In this document: positions 54,104 through 62,110 of the stretch, one piece after another
Layout of the letters: each line of letters begins with the position of its first letter
Numbering within the stretch: the first letter of the stretch is position 1
From: Collinsella aerofaciens
Lineage (GTDB): Bacteria > Actinomycetota > Coriobacteriia > Coriobacteriales > Coriobacteriaceae
DNA: 64,000 nt
Assembly (NCBI RefSeq): GCF_009876115.1
Contig: NZ_WWSY01000004.1
Span: forward strand, 1 to 64,000
Direction of reading: 5' to 3'
The notes under the pieces: generated by a model
Databases searched by the model: none
Told to the model about the DNA's origin: nothing
Seen by the model: the letters and a program-made list of their open reading frames with translations, nothing else
Made by a program: the position numbers and the translations under genes

Positions 54104-55201
54104 ATGTCCTCGACCTTTGGCAACGTCTTGCACTTAAGCATCTTCGGCCAGTCGCACTCCCCCGCCATCGGCTGCTCCCTCGATGGCATTCCGGCGGGCA
54201 TCGCTGTTGACCAGGGGCGGCTGCAGGCCTTCCTTGACCGTCGTGCCCCCGGTCGCGACGAGACCGCGACCAAACGCCGCGAGGCCGACGCCGCCCACAT
54301 CATCGCCGGTGTGGTCGATGGACATACCACCGGCGCGCCCATCGCCGCGATTATCGAGAACACCAACACGCGCTCCAAGGATTACTCCGAGCTGCGCCGC
54401 AAGCCCCGCCCCGGACATGCGGACTTCCCTGCGCGCGTGAAGTATCACAACATGCACGATGTCGCCGGTGGCGGGCACTTCTCCGGCCGCCTAACGGCAC
54501 CCCTGTGCATCGCCGGCGGCATTGCGCTGCAGGCACTCGAGGCCCGCGGCATTAAAGTAATGGCGCACGTCGCGCAGATCGGCGGTATCTCCGACCTGCC
54601 GATGGACGATATGGTCTATCGCGAGGCCGACCGCAAAGCGATCCAAACGAACGATCTTCCTTGCATTGACGCCGCCGCAGCCGGCCGCATGCGCGAGGAG
54701 ATCCTAGCCGCACGCGACGAACTCGACAGCATCGGCGGCATCGTGGAGTGCGGCATTTATGGGCTTCCCGCGGGCATCGGCGACCCCATGTTCGACGGCA
54801 TCGAGAACCGCATCGCGCAGATCGCGTTTGGCATTCCCGCCGTAAAGGGCGTGGAGTTTGGCATGGGCTTTGCCGTGGCCGCCATGCGCGGCAGCGAGAA
54901 CAATGATCCGTATCGCATCGATGCCGAGACCGGCGAGATCGAGGTCGAGTCCAACAACGCCGGCGGCATCCTGGGCGGTATTTCGACCGGCGCGCCCGTC
55001 ATGTGGCGCATGGCCGTAAAGCCGACGCCCTCCATTGGCCGCGAGCAGCAGACGGTGGACATGGACGCTATGGAAAATGCCGAGCTCTCGGTCCACGGCC
55101 GCCACGATCCCTGCATCGTCCCCCGAGCTGTCCCCGTAGCCGAGGCAGCCGCCGCCCTTGCCATCTGGGACGCCCTCCTCGAAGACGCCGCCCAGCGCTA
55201 A
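54104..55201 (+). CDS. aroC: Chorismate synthase
   Basis: AroC makes chorismate from EPSP with reduced FMN. GQSHSPAIGCSLDGIPAGI near the start, DVAGGGHFSGRLTAPLCIAG and MRGSENNDP fit the family. The 365-residue protein starts one base after the aroA stop, so it is translated together with it. Confidence 0.96.
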   Translation: MSSTFGNVLHLSIFGQSHSPAIGCSLDGIPAGIAVDQGRLQAFLDRRAPGRDETATKRREADAAHIIAGVVDGHTTGAPIAAIIENTNTRSKDYSELRRKPRPGHADFPARVKYHNMHDVAGGGHFSGRLTAPLCIAGGIALQALEARGIKVMAHVAQIGGISDLPMDDMVYREADRKAIQTNDLPCIDAAAAGRMREEILAARDELDSIGGIVECGIYGLPAGIGDPMFDGIENRIAQIAFGIPAVKGVEFGMGFAVAAMRGSENNDPYRIDAETGEIEVESNNAGGILGGISTGAPVMWRMAVKPTPSIGREQQTVDMDAMENAELSVHGRHDPCIVPRAVPVAEAAAALAIWDALLEDAAQR

Positions 55202-55244
55202 CTACCCACCCCTCAACATCCCCCGACACGTGAAAGGGGTCTCC

Positions 55245-56390
55245 ATGGACCTTGCTGACATCCGCCAGGCCATCGATGCCATCGACACCACGCTCCTCAA
55301 CAGCTTTGTCGAGCGCATGGACATTGCCACCGAGGTCGCCAAGTCAAAAATCGAGATGGGCAAGGCCGTCTTCGACCCCGCCCGTGAGCGCTCCAAGCTC
55401 AACAACCTCGCCAGCCGCGCGCCCGAGCGCTACGAGGCGCAGACCATCACCCTGTTCCGTCTCCTCATGAGCATGAGCAAGGCCGAGCAGCAGCGCTATA
55501 TCAACGAGCTCAAGGGCATCACGGTCTCGCAAAGGGCACACGCCACGGCCGAGGCCTTCGATACGCCCTTCCCCCAGACGGCCACCGTCGCCTGCCAGGG
55601 TGTTGAGGGCGCTTACAGTCAAATCGCCGCGTGCAAACTCTTCGACGTGCCCGACATCGCGTTCTTCGAGACCTTCGAGGGCGTCATGCGCGCCGTGCGC
55701 GACGGCTTCTGCGAGTTTGGCGTGCTGCCCATCGAGAACTCCACCGCCGGCTCGGTTAACGCCGTCTACGACCTGCTCGCCCAGTTCGACTTCCATATCG
55801 TGCGCTCGCTGCGCCTCAAAATCGACCACAACTTGCTCGTCAAGCCCGGCGCCAAGCTTGCGGACGTGCACGAGGTCTACAGCCACGGCCAGGCCATTGC
55901 CCAATGCGCCGGCTTTATCGAGGCGCACGACCTGCACGCCACCAAGTACCCCAACACGGCCATGTCGGCCGAGATGGTCGCCAGCTCCGAACGCACCGAT
56001 GTTGCCGCGATCGCATCGCGCAGCTGCGCCGCACTCTACGGCCTGGAGGTACTGGAGCCCAACATCCAGGACTCGGACAACAACTACACGCGCTTTGTCG
56101 TCATCAGCCGCGAGCCACGCGTCTACCCCGGCGCCAACCGCACCTCGCTCATGATTACCACGGCCAACGAGCCGGGCGCACTCTATCGCGTACTCGAGCG
56201 CTTCTACGCGCTCAATATCAACCTCATCAAGCTCGAGAGCCGCCCCATCCCCGGGCACGACTTTGAGTTTATGTTCTACTTTGACCTGGACTGCCCCTTT
56301 GGCAGCAAGGCCCTCGATGACCTGCTCGATTCCATCGACGACGTGTGCGAGAGCTTCACCTACTTTGGCAGTTACACGGAGGTGCTCTAG
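55245..56390 (+). CDS. pheA: Bifunctional chorismate mutase/prephenate dehydratase (P-protein)
   Basis: The P-protein turns chorismate into prephenate and then phenylpyruvate, toward phenylalanine. Residues 1-85 are an AroQ-type chorismate mutase (RQAIDAIDTTLLNSFVERMD with its Arg and the KSKIEMGKAVFDPARE segment). A dehydratase domain follows (about 105-285), with CQGVEGAYSQIAACKLF and LPIENSTAGSVNAVYDLL. An ACT domain (about 295-380) with the ESRPIPGHDFEFMFY signal ends the protein, so phenylalanine feedback is expected. The ATG at 55245 has AAAGGGG upstream. The length is 381 residues. Confidence 0.95.
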   Translation: MDLADIRQAIDAIDTTLLNSFVERMDIATEVAKSKIEMGKAVFDPARERSKLNNLASRAPERYEAQTITLFRLLMSMSKAEQQRYINELKGITVSQRAHATAEAFDTPFPQTATVACQGVEGAYSQIAACKLFDVPDIAFFETFEGVMRAVRDGFCEFGVLPIENSTAGSVNAVYDLLAQFDFHIVRSLRLKIDHNLLVKPGAKLADVHEVYSHGQAIAQCAGFIEAHDLHATKYPNTAMSAEMVASSERTDVAAIASRSCAALYGLEVLEPNIQDSDNNYTRFVVISREPRVYPGANRTSLMITTANEPGALYRVLERFYALNINLIKLESRPIPGHDFEFMFYFDLDCPFGSKALDDLLDSIDDVCESFTYFGSYTEVL

Positions 56391-57641
56391 ATGACCGATG
56401 TCGCCGCAACCCGCCCCTACGGAGTGCTGGGCCGCGTGCTGGGCCACAGCTACACCCCGACCATCTACAAGGAGCTCGCGGGGCTCGAGTACGTACGATT
56501 TGAGCGCGAGCCCGAGGACCTCCAGGCTTTTATGACGGGTGACGAATGGGAGGGCACCAACGTGACCATCCCCTACAAGCGCGCCGTCATGGAATACCTG
56601 GACGAGCTGAGTCCACTCGCCGAGCGTATGGGAAACGTCAACACCATCACGCGCCTGCCCGACGGCCGCCTGCGCGGCGACAACACCGACTACTTTGGCT
56701 TCCAATGCCTGGTCGAGGAGCTGGGCGTCGAGGTTGCCGGCAAGAAGGCCCTCGTGCTCGGTGCCACCGGTGGCGCCGGCACCACTGCCAGCATGGTGCT
56801 CGGCGACCTGGGCGCCATCGTCGTGCCGGTCGGCCGCACGAGCGAAGTCAACTACGACAACATCGCGCAGCAGTCCGACGCCGCACTGCTCGTCAACTGC
56901 ACGCCCGCCGGCATGTTCCCCCACTGTCCCGATGCCCCCTGCACGCTCGAGGGGCTCGATGCGCTCGAGGGCGTCATCGACATTGTCTACAACCCTGCAC
57001 GCACGGGCCTGATGCTCGAGGCCGAGCGCCGCGGCATCCCCTGCATCGGCGGCCTGCTCATGCTCGTGGCCCAGGCGGCGCAAGCCGTTGAGCGCTACAC
57101 CGGCCAGGTCACTCCGCGTGAGCGCATTCTGGACGTAACGGAGCGCCTGTCACGCCGCGAACAGAACATCGCGCTGATCGGTATGCCGGGCTCGGGCAAG
57201 ACCCGCGTGGGCGAGCAGATTGCCCTGCTCACGGGGCGAGAGCACATCGACCTGGACCGCGCCCTCGAGGAGCGCCTGGGCATGCCCTGCGCCGACTTTA
57301 TCGTCGAGCGCGGCGAGGCGGCCTTCCGCGAGCAGGAGACGGCGGCGCTGACCGGCATCTCCAAGCGCAGCGGCCTGGTGCTTTCCACGGGCGGCGGCGT
57401 GGTCACGCGCGACGAGAACTACCCGCTACTGCACCAGAACAGCCAGATCGTGATGCTCAACCGTAAGCTCGACGAACTCGCCCACAAGGGTCGCCCCATC
57501 ACCGCCCGCGATGGCATCGACAAGCTGGCCGAGCAGCGCATGCCGCGCTACCGCGCCTGGGCCGACTACCTCATCGACTCGCGCGATTGCGCCGCCAACA
57601 CCGCCCAAGCCCTCCTCGACACCCTCCCACCCGCTCTCTAA
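56391..57641 (+). CDS. Shikimate dehydrogenase/shikimate kinase fusion
   Basis: This is an AroE-AroK fusion that performs the fourth and fifth steps of the pathway. Residues 1-250 are AroE: LGHSYTPTIYKELAG, NVTIPYKRAVMEYLDE with the catalytic Lys, and GDNTDYFGF with the Asp. From about residue 260, shikimate kinase follows, with IGMPGSGKTRVGEQIALLTG (P-loop), HIDLDRALEERLGM, FIVERGEAAFREQET and STGGGVVTR. The frame is continuous for 416 residues, with no stop between the parts. The start abuts the pheA stop (TAGATG). Confidence 0.94.
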   Translation: MTDVAATRPYGVLGRVLGHSYTPTIYKELAGLEYVRFEREPEDLQAFMTGDEWEGTNVTIPYKRAVMEYLDELSPLAERMGNVNTITRLPDGRLRGDNTDYFGFQCLVEELGVEVAGKKALVLGATGGAGTTASMVLGDLGAIVVPVGRTSEVNYDNIAQQSDAALLVNCTPAGMFPHCPDAPCTLEGLDALEGVIDIVYNPARTGLMLEAERRGIPCIGGLLMLVAQAAQAVERYTGQVTPRERILDVTERLSRREQNIALIGMPGSGKTRVGEQIALLTGREHIDLDRALEERLGMPCADFIVERGEAAFREQETAALTGISKRSGLVLSTGGGVVTRDENYPLLHQNSQIVMLNRKLDELAHKGRPITARDGIDKLAEQRMPRYRAWADYLIDSRDCAANTAQALLDTLPPAL

Positions 57642-57654
57642 CCAAAACCACCAC

Positions 57655-57682
57655 AAAGGGGACAGGCACCTATGTGGCGGTT
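57655..57682. repeat. Possible REP-like stretch before aroQ
   Basis: AAAGGGGACAGGCACCTATG resembles short GGGGACAGGCACC-type elements found repeated between genes in some genomes. Only one copy is seen here, so its repeat nature cannot be shown from the window. Confidence 0.25.
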
Positions 57683-57705
57683 TCTCGACTGCAAAGGAAG
57701 CAAAC

Positions 57706-58143
57706 ATGAAAGCACTCGTCATCAACGGCCCCAACCTCAACATGCTCGGCATTCGCGAGCCGGGTATCTACGGCAGCGACAACTACGACCGCCTGGTCCA
57801 GATCTGCCAGGAGGCGGGCGCCGCGCAGGGCTTTGACGAGGTCGAGGTCTTCCAGTCCAACCACGAGGGCAGCATCGTCGACAAGATCCAGGAGGCCTAC
57901 GGCAAGGTCGACGGCATCGTCATCAACCCGGCGGCATACACGCATACGAGCGTGGCGATCCTCGACGCCCTCAAGGCCGTCGCCATCCCTGCCGTCGAGG
58001 TACACATCAGCGCCGTAGAGACACGCGAGGACTTCCGCCAGGTGAGCTATGCACGCCTGGCCTGCTTCGCCACCATCACCGGCGAAGGCCTGCAGGGCTA
58101 CGCACATGCGCTAGAGCTGTTGAAAGAGCATCTGGAAAAGTAA
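57706..58143 (+). CDS. aroQ: 3-dehydroquinate dehydratase, type II
   Basis: AroQ removes water from 3-dehydroquinate, the third step. ALVINGPNLNMLGIREPGIY, NHEGSIVDKIQEAYG, INPAAYTHTSVAI and VEVHISAVETRE are all present with the catalytic Tyr and His. The 145-residue size is typical of the dodecameric type II enzyme. The ATG at 57706 has AAGGAA upstream; a longer frame runs back over the aroE/aroK end and is not used. It ends the operon, with a small repeat-like stretch before it. Confidence 0.96.
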   Translation: MKALVINGPNLNMLGIREPGIYGSDNYDRLVQICQEAGAAQGFDEVEVFQSNHEGSIVDKIQEAYGKVDGIVINPAAYTHTSVAILDALKAVAIPAVEVHISAVETREDFRQVSYARLACFATITGEGLQGYAHALELLKEHLEK

Positions 58144-58205
58144 AATGCCAACCCCAACAAACAGCAGCGGCTTGCTCGCGCTCGGCTTCAGCAGCATACA
58201 AGATG

Positions 58206-58238
58206 AAAAAAGCCCAGACCACCAAGCGGTCCGGGCTT
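58206..58238 (-). terminator. Terminator after tRNA-Arg(UCU), possibly shared with aroQ
   Basis: AAGCCCGGACC (58238-58228, minus) pairs with GGTCTGGGCTT (58220-58210) with one G-U. A run of T follows on the minus strand. The plus-strand side is less suited (TTAATAA) but may also end the aro operon. Confidence 0.75.
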
Positions 58239-58247
58239 AATAAACGA

Positions 58248-58324
58248 TGGTGCTCCATGGCGGATTCGAACCGTCGACCTTGGGATTAGAAGTCCCCTGC
58301 TCTATCCAACTGAGCTAATGGAGC
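58248..58324 (-). tRNA. tRNA-Arg (anticodon TCT)
   Basis: The minus strand folds as a 77-base tRNA with encoded CCA. The acceptor GCTCCAT pairs with ATGGAGC, and the anticodon loop CTTCTAA gives TCT for AGA. The T arm GACGG-TTCGAAT-CCGCC has an A-C mismatch at its second pair. It reads AGA codons. Confidence 0.93.
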
Positions 58325-58370
58325 AAATAACCGCACGCCCAAGCAAGCGCAAGCCTGTCAGGCGCAGATA

Positions 58371-58376
58371 ATTATA
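58371..58376 (-). promoter_or_regulatory. Candidate -10 element for tRNA-Arg(UCU)
   Basis: A consensus TATAAT lies on the minus strand about 50 bases before the tRNA, right after the end of the ABC ATPase gene. The -35 is weak. Confidence 0.4.
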
Positions 58377-58378
58377 AC

Positions 58379-59146
58379 CTAGTTGAACTGCTCGCGGTAC
58401 GCCTTGCAGACCTCATCGACCGGGCCATCCATGCGAAGGTCACCCTTCTCAATCCAAACGGCACGCTGGCAGATGCGCTCAACCTGCTCCATGGAGTGCG
58501 AAACGAACAGAACCGTCACGTCGCCGCTCTGGATAAAGTGCTGGATGCGGGCCTCGCACTTCTGCTGGAAGAACACATCACCGACGGACAGCGTCTCGTC
58601 AACGATCAGAATATCGGGCTCGGTAATCGTCGCGATTGCAAAGGCAATACGCGCAACCATGCCCGAGGAGAAGTTCTTAAGCGGCATGTCGACAAAGTTC
58701 TGAAGCTCAGCGAACTCGATAATGCCGTCAAAGTTGACGTCGATGAACTCCTTGGTATAGCCGAGCAGGGCGCCGTTCAGATAGATGTTCTCGCGGGCGG
58801 TCAGCTCGGGATCAAAGCCGGCACCAAGCTCAATCAGCGGCGCGATGTTACCGTGCACCTTAACGCTGCCCTCGCTTGGCTCAAGCACGCCAGCGATAAT
58901 CTTGAGCATCGTAGACTTGCCGGAGCCATTGGTGCCAACCAGACCCACGACCTCGCCACGATGAATATCAAACGAAATATGCTTAAGCGCCCTAAACTCC
59001 TCAAAGAACAACTCGTGCTTGGCAAGCTTGATGAAGTACTCCTTGAGGTTGGTCAGCGACTCGGACGCCATGTTAAAGATCATGGTGACGTCGTCGACCT
59101 CGACAGCCAGAGGCTGCTCGCTGTAATCAACAACAGATTCAGTCAT
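58379..59146 (-). CDS. Polysaccharide export ABC transporter, ATP-binding protein (TagH/Wzt-like)
   Basis: This 255-residue ATPase drives export of a wall polymer. Walker A GLVGTNGSGKSTMLKI, the signature NFSSGMVARIAFA and Walker B DILIVDETLSVGD are present. The EFRALKHISFDIHRGEVVGL lead and the NGSGKST form are typical of the polysaccharide exporter subfamily. It lacks the long C-terminal domain of full TagH or Wzt, so it probably handles a simple substrate. The ATG at 59146 has AAGGAG seven bases upstream. It follows the permease by 11 bases. Confidence 0.92.
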   Translation of the reverse strand: MTESVVDYSEQPLAVEVDDVTMIFNMASESLTNLKEYFIKLAKHELFFEEFRALKHISFDIHRGEVVGLVGTNGSGKSTMLKIIAGVLEPSEGSVKVHGNIAPLIELGAGFDPELTARENIYLNGALLGYTKEFIDVNFDGIIEFAELQNFVDMPLKNFSSGMVARIAFAIATITEPDILIVDETLSVGDVFFQQKCEARIQHFIQSGDVTVLFVSHSMEQVERICQRAVWIEKGDLRMDGPVDEVCKAYREQFN

Positions 59147-59157
59147 CACAGCACTCC

Positions 59158-60003
59158 TTAGATGTAGAGGATGAACTTGCGCTCGGACTTATGGAACACG
59201 GTATAGCCAATAACAAGCGCAAGGACCGCCCAAGCAGCGCACATACCAAACGTCATAAGCGAGGGCGTAGTTTGGAACAGAAAGATATCGCGCATAAACT
59301 GCAGGTAGTTGTACATGGGGTTCGCATACATCAAGATACGCACGAGATGCGGCATTTGCGCAATATAGTCAGTCGTCCAGAAGATGGGCGTAATATAAGT
59401 CCACGCCGTAATGACTACGCTCCACAGATGCATAACGTCGCGGAAAAAGACCGTAAGGGCAGAGAGCATCATGCCCAGGCCCATGCAGAAGCACATAAGC
59501 AGCAGCAGGCAAACCGGCAGCAGAATCAGGTGCCAAGAAGGCATAACGCGGAACCACAGCATGACGATGGCGACGGCGACCAGCGAGAAGGCAAAGTTCA
59601 CCAGCGAGAAAAGCACTTTCTGCACCGGGAAGACCCAGCGGTGCACCTTAACCTTCTTGAGCAGAGGGGCAGCACCCACGATCGACGTTAGGGCCTGGTT
59701 CGTGGACTCGGACATGACGGCAAAGGTAACGTTACCCACGATCAAGTACAGCGGGTACATCTCGGGCGTCATTGATCCATTGCGGCCCTGGCCAAAAATC
59801 GTCGAGAACACGATGGCCATGACGATCATCATCAGCAGCGGGTTGAGAACCGACCATGCGACGCCCAGAACGCTACGGCGATACTTGATCTTAAAATCCT
59901 TGGTAACCAGCTGACGAAGGATAAACGCGTCCTTCTCAAATTCGTTCTTAGCAAACGTCGCAGGCAGACTGCGAGTTTCTTGTTGCTTTGTCTGATCCGA
60001 CAC
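59158..60003 (-). CDS. ABC-2-type polysaccharide export permease (TagG/Wzm-like)
   Basis: The membrane half of the exporter has a cytoplasmic amphipathic N-terminus (VTKDFKIKYRRSVLGVAWSV) typical of the ABC-2 family, followed by about six membrane helices. The 281-residue product is of normal size. The start is a GTG at 60003 with AAGGAG eight bases upstream; the longer frame has no site. It is the first gene of the exporter pair, divergent from the glycosyltransferase genes. Confidence 0.91.
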   Translation of the reverse strand: MSDQTKQQETRSLPATFAKNEFEKDAFILRQLVTKDFKIKYRRSVLGVAWSVLNPLLMMIVMAIVFSTIFGQGRNGSMTPEMYPLYLIVGNVTFAVMSESTNQALTSIVGAAPLLKKVKVHRWVFPVQKVLFSLVNFAFSLVAVAIVMLWFRVMPSWHLILLPVCLLLLMCFCMGLGMMLSALTVFFRDVMHLWSVVITAWTYITPIFWTTDYIAQMPHLVRILMYANPMYNYLQFMRDIFLFQTTPSLMTFGMCAAWAVLALVIGYTVFHKSERKFILYI

Positions 60004-60042
60004 GGATGCAACTCCTTTACTCGTAATCGTTGACAAACGAAC

Positions 60043-60048
60043 AGTATA
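60043..60048 (-). promoter_or_regulatory. -10 element for the exporter pair
   Basis: TATACT lies on the minus strand 40 bases before the permease start. The -35 is weak. It is back to back with the promoter at 60105-60133. Confidence 0.5.
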
Positions 60049-60104
60049 GACCCGACGGCCATGCAAACGATTCGCGCAACAAAACTGGAGAACTAACCCA
60101 CATC

Positions 60105-60133
60105 TTAGGATGCCAAGCCCAAACGGCTATACT
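60105..60133 (+). promoter_or_regulatory. Promoter for the glycosyltransferase genes
   Basis: TTAGGA (60105-60110), a 17-base spacer and TATACT (60128-60133) lie 31 bases before the GTG at 60164. Confidence 0.55.
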
Positions 60134-60163
60134 TTCAAGAATTGAATGTATAAGGAGCATTGA

Positions 60164-61135
60164 GTGAATTCTGAATCCATCGCCGTCATCATCCCCTGCT
60201 ACAACGAAGCCCTCACGATCGGCAAAGTCATCGACGACTTTCACCGCGAGCTTCCGCAAGCGACGGTCTATGTCTATGACAACAACTCGTCGGACGATAC
60301 CTCACGCATCGCCACCGAGCACGGCGCCACGGTCCGCTTTGAGCCCCGTCAGGGAAAGGGCAACGTGTGCCGCCAGATGTTTCGCGATATCGACGCCGAT
60401 TGCTACCTGATGGTCGACGGCGACGACACCTACCCCGCCGAGGCGGCCAAGGCCCTCTGCGAGCCTATCCTCAACGGCGCGGCCGATATGACCGTAGGCG
60501 ACCGCCTTTCCAACGGCACCTACGCCGAGGAAAACAAGCGTGCTTTCCACGGCTTTGGCAACAATCTGGTCCGCGCCATGATCAAGTGGATCTATGGCTA
60601 CAGCTTCGATGATGTCATGACCGGCTACCGCGCCATGAGCCGCCCGTTCGTTAAAACCTTCCCTGTGCTTTCCGAGGGCTTCCAGATCGAAACCGAGCTC
60701 TCGATCCACGCCGTCGACCACCGCTGGCGCATCAAAGATGTGCCCATCGAGTACCGCGACCGTCCGGAAGGCTCCGAATCCAAGCTCAATACCGTGAGCG
60801 ACGGCATTAAAGTCGTCGCGATGATCGGCACGCTGTTCAAGGACTACCGCCCGCTGAAGTTCTTCAGCCTCGTCGCGCTTCTGTTTGCGGTGATCGGCCT
60901 CGCCCTGGGCATGCCCATCGTTGTCGAGTATTTCCAGACCGGCCTCGTTCCGCGCTTCCCCACCGCCATGCTCGCCGCGTCGTTTATGTTCCTGTGCGGC
61001 CTGAGCCTTGCAACCGGATTCATCCTGGATTCTGTAGCAAAGGTCGAAAAAAAGCAGTGGGAGGTCAACGTATATAGCAAGTACGCCTACGACGACCAGC
61101 CCGGCCACCCTACTTCCAAGCCAAGCGAGAGGTAA
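60164..61135 (+). CDS. GT2-family glycosyltransferase with two C-terminal membrane helices
   Basis: This enzyme likely moves a sugar to a polyprenyl phosphate. The GT-A fold shows AVIIPCYNEALTIGKVIDDF, the VDGDDTYP metal site and QIETELSIHA near residue 175. Two membrane helices follow, at about 228-250 and 265-288. The start is GTG at 60164 with AAGGAG seven bases upstream. The length is 323 residues. It resembles dolichol-phosphate mannose or glucose synthases; the sugar is not known. It is six bases before the next glycosyltransferase. Confidence 0.9.
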   Translation: MNSESIAVIIPCYNEALTIGKVIDDFHRELPQATVYVYDNNSSDDTSRIATEHGATVRFEPRQGKGNVCRQMFRDIDADCYLMVDGDDTYPAEAAKALCEPILNGAADMTVGDRLSNGTYAEENKRAFHGFGNNLVRAMIKWIYGYSFDDVMTGYRAMSRPFVKTFPVLSEGFQIETELSIHAVDHRWRIKDVPIEYRDRPEGSESKLNTVSDGIKVVAMIGTLFKDYRPLKFFSLVALLFAVIGLALGMPIVVEYFQTGLVPRFPTAMLAASFMFLCGLSLATGFILDSVAKVEKKQWEVNVYSKYAYDDQPGHPTSKPSER

Positions 61136-61141
61136 ACCACC

Positions 61142-62110
61142 ATGCCGCTCATCTCCATCGTCGTGCCGTGTTACAACGAGCAGGAATCACTTCCGATCTT
61201 TCTCAAAGAGCTCGATGGCGTCGTTCGCATCATGACCCGGCAAGACCCCGGCATCTCCTTTGAAGCCGTCCTCATCGACGATGGCTCGGCAGACAAAACG
61301 CTCGCCGTCATGAAGGCAGAAGCTGCGGCGGCGCATCCATACGCCATCCGCTGGCACTCTTTCTCGCGCAACTTTGGCAAGGAGGCGGCACTACTCGCCG
61401 GACTCCAGCACGCAAAGGGCGACTATGTCGCCACCATGGATGCCAACATGCAGGACCCGCCCTCGCTCCTGCCGCAGATGTACGAGATCTTGCAAACCGA
61501 AGACTACGATAACGTTGCCACACGCAGGACCACCCGCGAAGGCGAGCCTCCCATCAGGTCGTTCTGCGCCCGTATGTTCTACAAGATCATCAACCGCATT
61601 TCCAAGGCCGACATCGTCGACGGAGCACGCGATTTTAGGCTCATGAAGCGACCTATGGTCAACGCCATCATCTCCATGGGCGAATACAATCGATTCTCCA
61701 AGGGCATCTACGGCTGGGTCGGCTTCAAGACCAAATGGCTCCCCTACGTAAACGTCAACCGCGTGGCCGGTGAGACCAAATGGAGCTTTTGGTCGCTGCT
61801 CCTCTATTCCATCGACGGCATCGTCGCGTTTTCCACGGCGCCACTCTCCCTCGCCGCCCTCACGGGTATCGTCTTCTGCCTCATCGCCATCATGGGATTT
61901 ATCGTCATCCTGGTCAAAACGCTTGTTTGGGGCGATCCCGTAGGCGGATGGCCCTCCCTTGCCTGCCTCATTACGCTGTTTGGCGGCATGCAGCTCCTGT
62001 GCCTGGGAATCATTGGCGAGTACCTAGCAAAAGCCTACTTGGAGGCCAAGCACCGCCCCATCTATATCATTCGAGAATCCAACGAGGAATCTGATGACAC
62101 GGCCCAATAA
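61142..62110 (+). CDS. GT2-family polyprenyl-phosphate glycosyltransferase (GtrB/CsbB-like)
   Basis: The protein has the GT2 fold (ISIVVPCYNEQESLPIFLKE, IDDGSADKT, and MDANMQDPP as the DADLQDPP equivalent), followed by two membrane helices at about 235-260 and 270-295. This domain order matches GtrB, ArnC and CsbB. CsbB works with YfhO to put GlcNAc on lipoteichoic acid in B. subtilis, and a YfhO-like gene overlaps the end of this one. The product is 322 residues. The sugar and acceptor here are unknown. Confidence 0.92.
   Translation: MPLISIVVPCYNEQESLPIFLKELDGVVRIMTRQDPGISFEAVLIDDGSADKTLAVMKAEAAAAHPYAIRWHSFSRNFGKEAALLAGLQHAKGDYVATMDANMQDPPSLLPQMYEILQTEDYDNVATRRTTREGEPPIRSFCARMFYKIINRISKADIVDGARDFRLMKRPMVNAIISMGEYNRFSKGIYGWVGFKTKWLPYVNVNRVAGETKWSFWSLLLYSIDGIVAFSTAPLSLAALTGIVFCLIAIMGFIVILVKTLVWGDPVGGWPSLACLITLFGGMQLLCLGIIGEYLAKAYLEAKHRPIYIIRESNEESDDTAQ

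Noticed and set aside
55344..57083. A 579-codon minus-strand frame under pheA and aroE/aroK
   Set aside because: It mirrors the codon bias of the sense genes and carries no domain.
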